Assembly (NCBI GenBank): GCA_040274725.1
Contig: JBEMAQ010000002.1
Location: 186,001 to 250,000 of the forward strand
DNA from: Solibacillus sp040274725
Lineage (GTDB): Bacteria > Bacillota > Bacilli > Bacillales_A > Planococcaceae
Length of the DNA stretch: 64,000 nt
Reading direction: 5' to 3'
Position numbers and translations under genes: made by a program. The notes beneath the pieces are model-generated. The model worked only from the letters and a program-made list of their open reading frames with translations. It searched no databases and was not told the origin of the DNA. Below, in pieces: positions 28,053 to 36,853 of the stretch. Within the stretch, counting starts at the first letter, position 1. Each line of letters starts with the position of its first letter.

Positions 28053-28547
28053 ATGAATTACATAAATATAATTAAAAACACACTACTGACTTTAGCAGCA
28101 GCGTTCGTCATTTTCTTCGCACCGATTGATGATAATAAAGCTTCAGCGGCAGAAACATCGGTAAGTGAATTGAATGAAACGGCTACAAAATATTTAGGGG
28201 TACGTTATTCATACGGAGGCACATCAGCGAGTGGCTTTGATTGTTCAGGCTATGTACGCCACGTATTTAAAGAATTAGGAATCGATTCGTTACCTCGCAC
28301 ATCGGGTGAAATGTACGGTGAAGGTGAGAAAGTAGAAAAGTCAGATTTACAAGAGGGTGACTTAGTATTCTTTAAAACATCTGGCCGCGGCACGGTATCA
28401 CATGTTGGGATCTATATCGGATCAGATCAATTCATCCACGCTTCATCAAGCAAGGGTGTAATTAAGACAAGCATTAACGACAAATATTATTGGGGTTCTA
28501 AATATGTAGGGGCAAAACGTGTAGCGCAATTCGCAGCAAACGAATAA
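28053..28547 (+). CDS. Small secreted NlpC/P60 endopeptidase
   Basis: A 164-residue protein: signal peptide (about 1-32, ending KASAAE) followed by a single NlpC/P60 domain that fills the rest. Cys64 (FDCSG), VSHVG and IHAS give the usual triad positions, although the last motif has Ser where the sister proteins have Gly. No binding domain is present, so it is probably freely secreted or loosely held. ATG 28053 is chosen because GGAGG lies 5 nt upstream; an upstream in-frame ATG at 28038 would put that SD inside the gene. The upstream WalR-type box and the strong terminator downstream suggest an independent transcript. Confidence 0.9.
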   Translation: MNYINIIKNTLLTLAAAFVIFFAPIDDNKASAAETSVSELNETATKYLGVRYSYGGTSASGFDCSGYVRHVFKELGIDSLPRTSGEMYGEGEKVEKSDLQEGDLVFFKTSGRGTVSHVGIYIGSDQFIHASSSKGVIKTSINDKYYWGSKYVGAKRVAQFAANE

Positions 28548-28587
28548 ACCATAGTACATACTAGTAACTATAATCAACTATATACGA

Positions 28588-28632
28588 ATATAAAAATTCC
28601 GTAGCAGTTTACCTGCTACGGAATTTTTATAT
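28588..28632. terminator. Long perfect-stem terminator
   Basis: A 20-bp perfect stem (ATATAAAAATTCCGTAGCAG and its complement) with loop TTTAC. Its AT tails give T runs on both strands. Confidence 0.85.
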
Positions 28633-28753
28633 GTCATGAATTAGTTGATAATATTCTTTGAAATATAAATAGCGATTTCAAATAAATAGATAGCTATGGA
28701 AAAGAGTAACGTGTATGCTAGAAATTTAGCAAAAAGGAAAGAGGCAATACATC

Positions 28754-29302
28754 ATGGCAAAGCAAAAGGAAATATTCATCGCCTTCTTTCGGGCGAGCAT
28801 GCTAGGTTTTGGAGGGGGCCCTTCGACAATTCCACTCGTAAAAAAAGAAGTCGTCGAAACGTTTCGGTTTATGTCAGATGATGAATTTACCGAAATATTA
28901 GCAATCGGCAATACATTACCTGGTCCGATTATTACGAAAATGGCTGGTTATATAGGCTACCGTGCGGGTGGTATGCTCGGTTTAATCAATGCAATTTTAG
29001 CAACGGTCATCCCGAGTGCCGTGTTAATTATTTTGTTTTTAACGGCACTCAATGAATATAAGGATTTAGCGTTTATTCAAGGTATGACGCGTGGCGTGAT
29101 ACCTGTTATTGCAGTGATGATGGCAGTGCTTGCATGGGATTACATACAAAAGGCACAGAAATCACTCGGCTTTAAAATCGCTGCAATTATTTTTGTAATC
29201 GCCTTTATGGTCATTATTGTATTCGGGTTACATCCCGCGCTTGTTATTGTAACGTTGCTCGCGCTCGCCCTACTATTACCGGTGAAACGTGGTGCGAAAT
29301 GA
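28754..29302 (+). CDS. Chromate transporter family protein, first half (CHR domain)
   Basis: A 182-residue membrane protein with one CHR domain. The motif GFGGGPSTIPLVKKEVVE near residue 20 and the NTLPGPIITKMAGYIGYRAGG block are typical. Full-length ChrA has two such domains; here, as in B. subtilis ywrB/ywrA, they are separate genes. The family exports chromate in some members, but many short-chain pairs have unproven substrates. AAAGGAAAGAGG precedes the ATG. It overlaps the next gene by 4 nt (ATGA). Confidence 0.88.
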   Translation: MAKQKEIFIAFFRASMLGFGGGPSTIPLVKKEVVETFRFMSDDEFTEILAIGNTLPGPIITKMAGYIGYRAGGMLGLINAILATVIPSAVLIILFLTALNEYKDLAFIQGMTRGVIPVIAVMMAVLAWDYIQKAQKSLGFKIAAIIFVIAFMVIIVFGLHPALVIVTLLALALLLPVKRGAK

Positions 29303-29832
29303 GTATTTATATGGATTTATTTTTAGCATTTTTCATTCCGAATATGATTGGTTATGGTGGGGGACCTGCGACGATTCCACTTATTCAGCATGAAGTAGTG
29401 GGGCATTACGGTTGGCTGACGATGGCGGAGTATAGTGATTTACTTGCGATTGGCAATGCATTACCTGGTCCAATTGCGGTCAAGATTGCTGCTTTTGTTG
29501 GCTACGAGCAGGCAGGGATACTAGGGGCAGTCATTACGATTTTAGCAACAGTCGGCCCGTCACTATTTTTGATGATGGCACTGCTTGGTATTTTATATAA
29601 AAACCGTACATCGCCGCGCGTAAAGCGTTTATCACGATTTGTTTTACCAGCGATTGCGGTATTAATGTTGAATTTAACATTCGGCTTTTTCGCTACATCT
29701 ATTGAGACGATTAGCTGGCTACCAACAATCGTATTAGCTATTATGAGCTATGTGGCATTGGAAAAGTTCAAGCTTCACCCGGCGTTGGTTATCGCAGTTG
29801 GGCTATGTATTGGCGGTATATTTTTAGCATAA
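29299..29832 (+). CDS. Chromate transporter family protein, second half (CHR domain)
   Basis: A 177-residue partner of the preceding protein, with the same GYGGGPATIPLIQHEVVGHYGWL and NALPGPIAVKIAAFVGYEQAG motifs and about six membrane segments. The 4-nt ATGA overlap indicates coupled translation and a heteromeric transporter. The substrate is not readable from sequence. A strong terminator follows at once. Confidence 0.88.
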   Translation: MSIYMDLFLAFFIPNMIGYGGGPATIPLIQHEVVGHYGWLTMAEYSDLLAIGNALPGPIAVKIAAFVGYEQAGILGAVITILATVGPSLFLMMALLGILYKNRTSPRVKRLSRFVLPAIAVLMLNLTFGFFATSIETISWLPTIVLAIMSYVALEKFKLHPALVIAVGLCIGGIFLA

Positions 29833-29869
29833 AAAAAGCACTGAGCGAGCATGCTCAGTGCTTTTTTTG
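29833..29869 (+). terminator. Rho-independent terminator of the chromate transporter pair
   Basis: AAAAAGCACTGAGC pairs with GCTCAGTGCTTTTT and a T run. A second inverted repeat (GTATTCGCGC/GCGCGAATAC, 29881-29914) lies next to it, at the end of the convergent slaP gene. Confidence 0.9.
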
Positions 29870-29923
29870 ATTTTGGTTAAGTATTCGCGCTAGCTGTTAA
29901 GCGGGCGCGAATACCTTTTCTTA

Positions 29924-30817
29924 TTATTGTGGTACGCGTGCTGTCCAGCGAGAAAGGTCTGCACCTTCAGCTGTTACAAGCTCTGCTGGGAACACGAATG
30001 TCCACGGCTTTGTTGTGTTGGGCTGCACTGTTAAAGTTGGGTTCATTTTGAATGAACCTTTTGCGACTAAATTACCGTTTGCATCTGAAATCTCAAGTGG
30101 TAATTGCTCGATATTGATGGCTTTACTATGGCCGTTACGGATGAAAATAGATGTGTACAGACTGTTATCATCACGTAACTTTGCTTGTAAGCCTGTGAAG
30201 TTAATTTCTGTTTTACTTAGCTTTGGTAATGATTTGACGATTTCTGCTAATTTTGCTTGTTCCTCAGCAGGTAATTGCTTTTTCCAAGACTCATCCAGGT
30301 CAAGCATATGGTCACGTAATGTGAAGAAGTTGAATGTGATTTTCCAATCTTCAGCTGGTTTTTCGCCTGTAATTTTGTCTTTAGGATATTTAAAAATCCA
30401 TGGACGTGCGCTTTCTGGTGGGATAGCGCCAAGGTCTGCAAAGTTGAAGTACTCAGCAGCGACTACGTTTTCGTCTTTGTCGATAATCATTAATTCGATT
30501 TCACCAAGCTCAATTGTTTGAGAAAGTGAAGAGCGGAAGAATGCTTTTACATACCAATCGCCGTTATCTTCATCAATGCTAATCGCCGCAAGTGATAATT
30601 GGTTTGGTGAAAGTGGCTCAAGGTCATTTGCAAGGAAGTTGAAAATATATTGCTGCTCCTGTGGCACATTCCATTCTGGGTGATACGATAATTTTGTTTT
30701 AATTTTTTGACCAGCCTTTGATGAAAGACCAGCGCTTTTTCCTAATAAATCCTTTGAATCGAAGGCGCTATCTTTTCCGACTTTATCGCCTTTTTTAAAT
30801 AAATCAAATAAACCCAT
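29924..30817 (-). CDS. slaP: Accessory Sec system S-layer assembly protein (SlaP-like)
   Basis: A 297-residue protein without a signal peptide. After a basic N-terminus (GLFDLFKKGDKVGKDS) come two related beta-rich domains (about 55-150 and 195-295), each with the LSLAAIS-DEDNGDWYVKAFFRSS / TGLQAKLRDDNSLYTSIFIRNG type of opening and a PW-F-FP ending (ARPWIFKYP, TKPWTFVFP). This is the SLAP-domain pattern of the protein encoded beside secA2 in Bacillus anthracis, where it aids secretion of S-layer proteins. It lies 3 bp after secA2, with GGAGG inside the end of secA2, so the two are one unit. Confidence 0.85.
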   Translation of the reverse strand: MGLFDLFKKGDKVGKDSAFDSKDLLGKSAGLSSKAGQKIKTKLSYHPEWNVPQEQQYIFNFLANDLEPLSPNQLSLAAISIDEDNGDWYVKAFFRSSLSQTIELGEIELMIIDKDENVVAAEYFNFADLGAIPPESARPWIFKYPKDKITGEKPAEDWKITFNFFTLRDHMLDLDESWKKQLPAEEQAKLAEIVKSLPKLSKTEINFTGLQAKLRDDNSLYTSIFIRNGHSKAINIEQLPLEISDANGNLVAKGSFKMNPTLTVQPNTTKPWTFVFPAELVTAEGADLSRWTARVPQ

Positions 30818-30820
30818 TGT

Positions 30821-33181
30821 TTATTCCTCCACGTTCAATGTAATGTTACGCATAAATGTCACAAGCTCTTCTACGATACTGCGGCGTAATTCTTGATAAT
30901 TTTTACCGAATAACTCTAAACCTTCGCGTCGGTAAATACGCATTGGGTCTTCCTGTTGGTAATGACGTAAGCCAATACCTTCTTTTAAGTGTGCCATTGA
31001 CTCTAAATGCTTCACCCACATACGGTCAATGAATGAAATCATCACTTGTGGTACGACCGCCATCATTTGCTCATTGTCCTCGAAGCCTTTAATCATATCA
31101 CGCAGCTCAAATACAGAGTCGTTCATCGCATCTAAAAGCTTCGTTACTTTTACTTCGTCACGGTTTACCGTAACAGGTGTTAAAAATAATGAGTTGACCG
31201 TGCGCTCCATTGCATCAAAGTCCCACTCAATCGGATCTTTTTCATCTGGTGCGTTCTCACGTACAGCGAAATCGACTGTTTCGTAAAGCATGCGTGTCAG
31301 TAACTCTAGTAAATCGTTGCGCTCTAATACTTTATCACGTAAATCATAGACGATACGGCGTTGGTCATTAATAACATCATCTAGCTTTAAGTTGTATTCA
31401 CGCATAGAGAAGTGCGCACCTTCTACGATACGTTGTGTACGTTCAATTAGCTCGCTCACGTCTTTGTTTTCGACGCGACCAATGTCATTTAGCGTCATTT
31501 TTTTTAGGAATTTTTCCACATCATCTTTTGCGAAACGGCGTAGCATATCATCCTCAATAGATAGGATAAACTGTGTTTCACCAGGGTCCCCTTGACGACC
31601 AGAACGTCCACGTAATTGATTATCAACGCGGCGGCTTTCATGCTTTTCAGTGCCGATTACATATAAACCACCAAGCTCTTCAACACCTTCACCTAGTACG
31701 ATATCTGTACCACGACCGGCCATGTTTGTCGCAACGGTAATGCGGCCTTTTTGACCAGCCTCCGAAATAAGTGTAACTTCCTGCTCGACTGTTTTTGCAT
31801 TCAGTACTTGATGAGATAGGCTATACTTTTTCAAGTAAGACGATATTTTTTCCGATTGTAAAATTGAAGTTGTTCCGATTAACACAGGCTGTCCCTTTTC
31901 GTGACGACGCAGCGTTTCTTGTGCCACGAACTCATATTTTTGCTCAATTGTCGCAAATACGAGTTCGGGTTGGTCGACACGCTTACGCACACGGTTTGTC
32001 GGGATTTGGATAACACTCATCCCGTATACTTCGTTAATTTCTTTTTCCTGTGTTTTCGCAGTACCTGTCATCCCTGATAATGTTGGGTACATACGGAAGT
32101 AGTTTTGAATCGTAATTTGTGCTTGCGCTTTATTTTCAGCGGTAATCGTTACGTCTTCTTTCGCCTCAAGTGCTTGGTGAAGACCATCTGAAAGTGAGCG
32201 TCCCTCTAAAATACGACCTGTAAACATATCCACAAGCTCGATTTTGTCTTCTTTAATGATATAATCTACGTCTTTTTCAAACATTACGTGTGCACGTACA
32301 CCTTGAATGACATAGTGATACAGTGTTTGGTGCTCAAGGTCGTATAAGTTATCAATGCCAAATGCAGCTTCTACTTTTTCGATGCCCTGATCTGTTAGAG
32401 AAGTCGCCTTTGTTTCGTCATCAAACTCATAATCTTCGTCTACTTTAAAGCGTTTTGCAAGCATGGCTGCGATGCGGTGAAGCTCAGCGTTTGCAGACAT
32501 TTTACCGGCGATAATAAGCGGTGTTTTCGCCTCGTCGATCAGCACAGAGTCTACCTCATCAATAATGGCGAAGTGATACGGGCGCTGTACTTTATCCGCA
32601 ATTGCGTGTGCCATATTATCACGTAAGTAGTCGAAACCAAATTCCGTACCCACTCCGTATGTAATATCTGCTTCGTAAGCACGCTTTTTATCCGCAGGCT
32701 CCATCATCGGCACGTTTAAGCCAACTGTAAGTCCTAAGAAACGGTGAATTTGACCGATCAAATCGAAGTCACGACGTGCAAGATAGTCATTTACCGTAAT
32801 GACATGCACACCTTTGCCTTCAAGTGCACGCACATAAGAAGGGAGTGAGGCAACTAATGTTTTTCCCTCACCTGTAGGCATTTCGGCGATATTGCCTTCT
32901 GTTAACACAAGGCCACCGATTAATTGTACGTCGAAGTGACGCATGTTAAGTACGCGCTTTGAAGCTTCGCGAACGACTGCAAACGCATCAGGAATAATCG
33001 CTTGAATCGTTTCGCCCGCTTGTAGGCGTTCTTTAAATGTAAAAGTCATCGCTTGAAGTTCGCTATCACTCATCGGTGAATACGTCGCTTCTAGCTGATT
33101 AATTTGTTCTACGATTTTGTAATATCGTTTTAACTCTCTGGCACTTGTCTGCTCAGATTTGCGTTTGAAAATTGAGAACAT
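30821..33181 (-). CDS. secA2: Accessory preprotein translocase ATPase SecA2
   Basis: A 786-residue SecA. It has Walker A MPTGEGKT, Walker B/DEAD-type IIDEVDSVLIDEAKTPLI, the preprotein crosslinking domain, and helicase motif VATNMAGRGTDIVLG with QLRGRSGRQGDPG. It is shorter than housekeeping SecA1 and lacks the C-terminal Cys-rich zinc/SecB-binding tail, ending in TFMRNITLNVEE. Together with the adjacent SlaP partner, this identifies SecA2, which exports S-layer and other selected proteins. The start is set at ATG 33181 because AAAGGAG lies about 10 nt upstream; a frame extension to 33223 has no SD. Confidence 0.93.
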   Translation of the reverse strand: MFSIFKRKSEQTSARELKRYYKIVEQINQLEATYSPMSDSELQAMTFTFKERLQAGETIQAIIPDAFAVVREASKRVLNMRHFDVQLIGGLVLTEGNIAEMPTGEGKTLVASLPSYVRALEGKGVHVITVNDYLARRDFDLIGQIHRFLGLTVGLNVPMMEPADKKRAYEADITYGVGTEFGFDYLRDNMAHAIADKVQRPYHFAIIDEVDSVLIDEAKTPLIIAGKMSANAELHRIAAMLAKRFKVDEDYEFDDETKATSLTDQGIEKVEAAFGIDNLYDLEHQTLYHYVIQGVRAHVMFEKDVDYIIKEDKIELVDMFTGRILEGRSLSDGLHQALEAKEDVTITAENKAQAQITIQNYFRMYPTLSGMTGTAKTQEKEINEVYGMSVIQIPTNRVRKRVDQPELVFATIEQKYEFVAQETLRRHEKGQPVLIGTTSILQSEKISSYLKKYSLSHQVLNAKTVEQEVTLISEAGQKGRITVATNMAGRGTDIVLGEGVEELGGLYVIGTEKHESRRVDNQLRGRSGRQGDPGETQFILSIEDDMLRRFAKDDVEKFLKKMTLNDIGRVENKDVSELIERTQRIVEGAHFSMREYNLKLDDVINDQRRIVYDLRDKVLERNDLLELLTRMLYETVDFAVRENAPDEKDPIEWDFDAMERTVNSLFLTPVTVNRDEVKVTKLLDAMNDSVFELRDMIKGFEDNEQMMAVVPQVMISFIDRMWVKHLESMAHLKEGIGLRHYQQEDPMRIYRREGLELFGKNYQELRRSIVEELVTFMRNITLNVEE

Positions 33182-33203
33182 GCTATTACGCTCCTTTAAA
33201 ATT

Positions 33204-33221
33204 GTTCGCTTATAAGCAAAC
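33204..33221. promoter_or_regulatory. Near-perfect palindrome in the secA2 leader
   Basis: GTTCGCTTATAAGCAAAC is an 18-bp palindrome with one mismatched pair, about 22 nt before the secA2 start and next to its SD. It could be an operator or a translation-modulating hairpin. No regulator is recognised. Confidence 0.35.
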
Positions 33222-33335
33222 ACTCTATTATTTTAACAAACTTTCACTAGAATAACCATAAAACATACGGGATAATAACGATGAAACCGTGCTTTATGAC
33301 TTAAGTGATTTTAACTATATTTTCAATAACGTTCG

Positions 33336-33344
33336 TGCTATAAT
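33336..33344 (+). promoter_or_regulatory. Extended -10 promoter of tagO
   Basis: TGC-TATAAT is an extended -10 element about 90 nt before the tagO start. No good -35 is seen, which is normal for extended -10 promoters. Confidence 0.5.
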
Positions 33345-33433
33345 GAGTGGGATATTGTATAGGATTTTTAGCTGTTATCAATAGAAGTGCGATAGACGCA
33401 TTTTTAAATTAAATAATTTTGAGGAGGCAGGAC

Positions 33434-34489
33434 ATGATTTACGTGTCTTTAATCGTGGCGTTTTTTGCAGCCATTATACTAACTCCATTAGTGAAGCGTT
33501 TGGCGTTTCGTATTGGTGCGGTTGACGCGCCGAATTACCGAAAAGTTCATGCACGTATCATGCCGCGCTTAGGTGGTTTAGCTATTTTTGGTGCATTTAT
33601 GATTGCATTTTTATTTTTAAAGCTGACAACAGGTTTTGAACGTGACTATGTATATGCTATTTTAATCGCTGCGACAATTATTGTCATCACAGGGATTATC
33701 GATGACATGCGCGAAATTTCAGCCAAAGCAAAAATGCTTGGGCAAGTCGTTGCAGCATGTATTATCGTATTTGTTGGTGGTATTCAAATTACGGAGATTA
33801 ACTTGCCATTTGGTGGCGATTTAGAATTTGGTTGGTTAAGTATTCCAATCACACTTTTATGGATTGTTGGGATTACCAACGCGATTAACTTAATCGACGG
33901 ACTAGACGGCTTAGCAGCTGGTGTGTCAACAATTGCACTCATTACACTTGCAGGTATGGCCATGATTATGGGCAACGGCATTGCGATTGCAATGGCGTCG
34001 ATTTTAGCGGCCGCAACAATCGGCTTCTTATTCTTTAACTTCCACCCAGCGAAAATTTTCATGGGGGACACAGGGGCGTTATTTTTAGGCTTTATGATTG
34101 CGGTTCTCTCGCTACTCGGCTTTAAAAACGTTGCATTTATCTCATTCGTTATTCCGGTCATCATTTTAGGTGTACCGATTTCTGATACATTCTTTGCGAT
34201 TGTACGTCGTTTACGCAACAAGCAAAAATGGTCAGACCCAGATAAATCACACTTGCATCACCGATTACTAGATTTAGGCTTCTCACATCGCCAAACAGTG
34301 CTTGTCATTTACGTGCTCGCTGCGATGTTCGGTCTTGTAGCAGTCATCTTCTCGATGTCAACACAGTGGGGCGCAATCTTAATTATTGCGGTATTACTTG
34401 TGGCAATTGAATTGTTTGTCGAGGTCATTGGACTAGCCGGCAAAAACTACAAGCCACTGCTGAACTTAGTGAGAATTTTTAATAAATGA
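33434..34489 (+). CDS. tagO: Undecaprenyl-phosphate GlcNAc-1-phosphate transferase (TagO/WecA/MraY family)
   Basis: A 351-residue polytopic enzyme of the MraY/WecA family with about 11 helices. Signature motifs seen: IIDDMRE (catalytic Asp pair), the NLIDGLDGLAAG loop, FHPAKIFMGDTGALFLG, and the C-terminal SDPDKSHLHHRLLDLG His motif that marks GlcNAc-1-P transferases. It starts wall glycopolymer synthesis (teichoic acid, or SCWP in S-layer bacilli) on undecaprenyl phosphate. ATG 33434 has GAGGAGG 6 nt upstream; the TTG at 33419 is rejected. It is divergent from secA2 and close to an LCP ligase, as in B. subtilis. Confidence 0.93.
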   Translation: MIYVSLIVAFFAAIILTPLVKRLAFRIGAVDAPNYRKVHARIMPRLGGLAIFGAFMIAFLFLKLTTGFERDYVYAILIAATIIVITGIIDDMREISAKAKMLGQVVAACIIVFVGGIQITEINLPFGGDLEFGWLSIPITLLWIVGITNAINLIDGLDGLAAGVSTIALITLAGMAMIMGNGIAIAMASILAAATIGFLFFNFHPAKIFMGDTGALFLGFMIAVLSLLGFKNVAFISFVIPVIILGVPISDTFFAIVRRLRNKQKWSDPDKSHLHHRLLDLGFSHRQTVLVIYVLAAMFGLVAVIFSMSTQWGAILIIAVLLVAIELFVEVIGLAGKNYKPLLNLVRIFNK

Positions 34490-34530
34490 AAGAACCTATG
34501 GCGAAGATGGAGAAAATAGTCTTTGTCTAA

Positions 34531-34568
34531 AGAGCTGCTTAAGCATAGTGCTTGAGTGGCTTTTTTGT
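34531..34568 (+). terminator. Rho-independent terminator of tagO
   Basis: AGCTGCTTAAGC pairs with GCTTGAGTGGCT, followed by TTTTTGTTT. Confidence 0.8.
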
Positions 34569-34637
34569 TTGGGAAAAGGTTTCGTTCTTACTTTAATGAG
34601 CAAATGTCATTGAAATAATGGGGAAGCTTTTAAATGA

Positions 34638-34790
34638 AGGGCTGATTTCCGTCAAGAAAAAGGTACATAATAGATGCTTTAATAAAAAATGATTTTAAAT
34701 GTATTTTGACACTTTAGAAGAAAGTGAAATAAAAGCGACATATTGATTTTAGCCATCAAAAAATAGCCGCGCATTTATTGGAAGAGATTT
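34638..34790. repeat. Family A remnant (copy 6, decayed and rearranged)
   Basis: It retains GGGCTGATTTCCGT at the left edge, then a core-like segment (CACTTTAGAAGAAAGTGAAATAAAAGCGAC, written here as two words: CACTTTAGAAG and AAGTGAAATAAAAGC), TTGATTTTAGCCA and CGCGCATTTATTG. The GC-rich arms are missing. It shows the family being lost between tagO and the LCP gene. Confidence 0.6.
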
Positions 34791-34796
34791 AATAAT

Positions 34797-34832
34797 CAAA
34801 AAAAATGCGACCAGAAATTTTGGTCGCATCTT
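34797..34832 (-). terminator. Terminator of the LCP gene (minus strand)
   Basis: GATGCGACCA pairs with TGGTCGCAT, followed on the minus strand by a run of eight T. Confidence 0.9.
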
Positions 34833-34836
34833 TTAT

Positions 34837-35895
34837 TTATTGCTGTGGAATTGTTAAATCATCGGTTTGGCTATATTCTGTCGAGCTAGTGCTGCTCGAA
34901 ATACTTGATGTATCTGGAATTAAGCCTAAATGACTTTTTAAAATTTGCTTTGTTTCTTCAAGGTCCTGGTCGTTTAATTTGTAGTAGTAAATACCTGTAG
35001 ACATATCATCATAACCATTTAGTGTTAATGAATCAATCTGTGGCATACCAGATGTTAAGTAGCTAAGGAATGATTTCATCTCAGTGAAGTTCATATCTGT
35101 TTTGATATTGTTACCAAGTGCCTCGATTACATCGTCATATTTTGAAATCGACGTAACAGTTGCTGCTTTTTGTGTGAGAGCTGTTAAAATTTGCTGTTGA
35201 CGTTTACCGCGCTCAATATCGCTATCTTGCTTACGTGTGCGTGCAAGAGATAATGCATGGCGACCATCTAATAGCTGCAAACCAGGCTCGAAGTTCATTG
35301 TGTTACGATCAAATTCATCTTTTTCTCCAACGATACGATAAGGCACTTCGACTTCAACGCCGCCAAGCGCATCGACAACATCGATAAAGGCATTGAAGTT
35401 CAATCGGACATAGTAATCAATCGGAATATCAAATAACCCTTCAACTGTTTCGAGTGTAGCGAGTGTACCACCATAGGCATGTGCATGGTTGATTTTATCA
35501 CTGTAGCCTACATAAGGAATATAAACATACGAATCACGCGGGATACTGACAAGCTTTACTGTTTTTGATTTGTTATTTAATGTTGCAAGAAGTAGTGCGT
35601 CCGTACGTGAATGATCGGCCCCTTGACCGCGCGTCTCACTGTCATCCACACCTAAAAATAATACCGAGACATTGTCTGTAGCGGCCTCGACTTTTACCTC
35701 AGATTTTTCAGGAACGATACGTTCGTCAATTGGTTCATAGGCTTTCTCAACTGCATGCTCGACCTTTTTCGTTAAATAAATGCCATAAGCTGTCACGCAA
35801 ATTAGCATGGAAGCTGCTAATAGCAATGTGATTTTTATGAATAGCGAGAAATTAAAAGACTTGTTGCTCTTGGTCTTTTTTTGCTTTATTTTCAT
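34837..35895 (-). CDS. LytR-CpsA-Psr (LCP) wall glycopolymer transferase
   Basis: A 352-residue type II membrane protein: basic cytoplasmic tail, one helix (about 18-40), then an extracellular LCP domain (about 78-250). LCP residues seen: the FLGVDDSETRGQGADHSRTDALLLATL region with its Asp/Arg, VSIPRDSYVYIP, KINHAHAYGG and SLARTRKQDSDIERGKRQQQ. LCP proteins move undecaprenyl-linked teichoic acid or SCWP onto peptidoglycan. The C-terminus is Ser/Thr-rich. It sits between tagO and yvyE, where B. subtilis also has an LCP gene (tagV/yvhJ). It probably attaches the SCWP to which the SLH proteins bind; that role is inferred. Confidence 0.92.
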   Translation of the reverse strand: MKIKQKKTKSNKSFNFSLFIKITLLLAASMLICVTAYGIYLTKKVEHAVEKAYEPIDERIVPEKSEVKVEAATDNVSVLFLGVDDSETRGQGADHSRTDALLLATLNNKSKTVKLVSIPRDSYVYIPYVGYSDKINHAHAYGGTLATLETVEGLFDIPIDYYVRLNFNAFIDVVDALGGVEVEVPYRIVGEKDEFDRNTMNFEPGLQLLDGRHALSLARTRKQDSDIERGKRQQQILTALTQKAATVTSISKYDDVIEALGNNIKTDMNFTEMKSFLSYLTSGMPQIDSLTLNGYDDMSTGIYYYKLNDQDLEETKQILKSHLGLIPDTSSISSSTSSTEYSQTDDLTIPQQ

Positions 35896-36040
35896 GTGAA
35901 TTCTCCTCTTGACTCGGGATTAGCGCTATAAATTCTATTAGTTATTTAGAAAAAATGTAATGAATTGTATCTTTTTTGAAAGTGACGTGAAATGCTCAGG
36001 TAAATACTATTATACTACTCTCACTTTTCAGCGTAAATTG

Positions 36041-36685
36041 TTAATTGCTTTCTATACGAATAAATTCTATAAATTGTTCGCCTGCTTGAGTAATTTTACC
36101 TTGTCCATTTGTTAATTCAGTTATCCAATCAACAAATTGCTGCTGTTCTTCCTTTAAGACAAAAACAAATAGCTCAACACCCTCCGCATAGTGAATGTCA
36201 CGTAGTGTGTAATGAGAATCGCGGACTTCGTTTTCGACCTTGCCGAGCCAGTTGTAATCAATTGCAACTTTCATAATGTAGTGCATTTTCCGTTCTACGA
36301 CTTTTGCTGCACTAATGCCCTCTGTTGTCGCTTTTCCGTAGGCGCGAATGAGTCCGCCACCGCCAAGTTTAATCCCACCAAAATAGCGTGTGACGACGAC
36401 AACTGTATCTTTCAACCCTTGTTTTTTTAAAACTTCTAACATAGGGACGCCAGCCGTGCCACTAGGTTCCCCGTCATCGTTTGCTTTTTGAATATTATCG
36501 TGCTCGCCAACCATATAGCACGAGCAATTATGTGTTGCAGATGCGTGTAGCTTCTTGATTTTGTCGATAAAATCGAGCGCTTCCTGCTCTGTTTCGGCAC
36601 GATTTACATAGGTGATAAAGCGTGATTTTGAAAGTATAATTTCGGATTCACCGTAGCCTTTTACGGTAAAATAGTTTTTTCGCAT
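36041..36685 (-). CDS. yvyE: YigZ/IMPACT family protein (YvyE)
   Basis: A 214-residue cytoplasmic protein of the UPF0029/IMPACT family. The N-terminal domain (about 1-130) has the conserved HASATHNCSCYMVG, KANDDGEPSGTAGVPMLEVL and VVVVTRYFGGIKLGGGGLIRAYG motifs; the C-terminal part (about 135-205) is a DUF1949-like domain. The molecular role of the bacterial family is not well established. It is divergent from degS, as in B. subtilis. AAAGGAG precedes ATG. Confidence 0.93.
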   Translation of the reverse strand: MRKNYFTVKGYGESEIILSKSRFITYVNRAETEQEALDFIDKIKKLHASATHNCSCYMVGEHDNIQKANDDGEPSGTAGVPMLEVLKKQGLKDTVVVVTRYFGGIKLGGGGLIRAYGKATTEGISAAKVVERKMHYIMKVAIDYNWLGKVENEVRDSHYTLRDIHYAEGVELFVFVLKEEQQQFVDWITELTNGQGKITQAGEQFIEFIRIESN

Positions 36686-36740
36686 TAAAAATTCTCCTTT
36701 TTATCCCAAAAAATGTTACTGAACGTGGTTATAAAATAAC

Positions 36741-36768
36741 TTAAAATTTGTTTAAATAATGCTATAAT
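36741..36768 (+). promoter_or_regulatory. Probable degS promoter with extended -10
   Basis: TTAAAA (36741-36746) -N16- TATAAT (36763-36768) with TGC before the -10. It lies about 86 nt upstream of the degS start. Confidence 0.55.
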
Positions 36769-36853
36769 AGTAAAGATTAAACTAGTTTATTATGGTAATG
36801 TACTAAACCGAATAGACTAGCAGTGTTGACACCTTGGAGAGTGAGGAAACGAA

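Noticed and set aside
33182..33223. N-terminal extension of SecA2 by 14 residues
   Set aside because: No SD before 33223, whereas AAAGGAG precedes ATG 33181, and the shorter start fits known SecA2 proteins.
34490..34836. Small RNA or gene between tagO and the LCP gene
   Set aside because: The sequence is explained by two terminators and a family A remnant; no start, SD or promoter is convincing.
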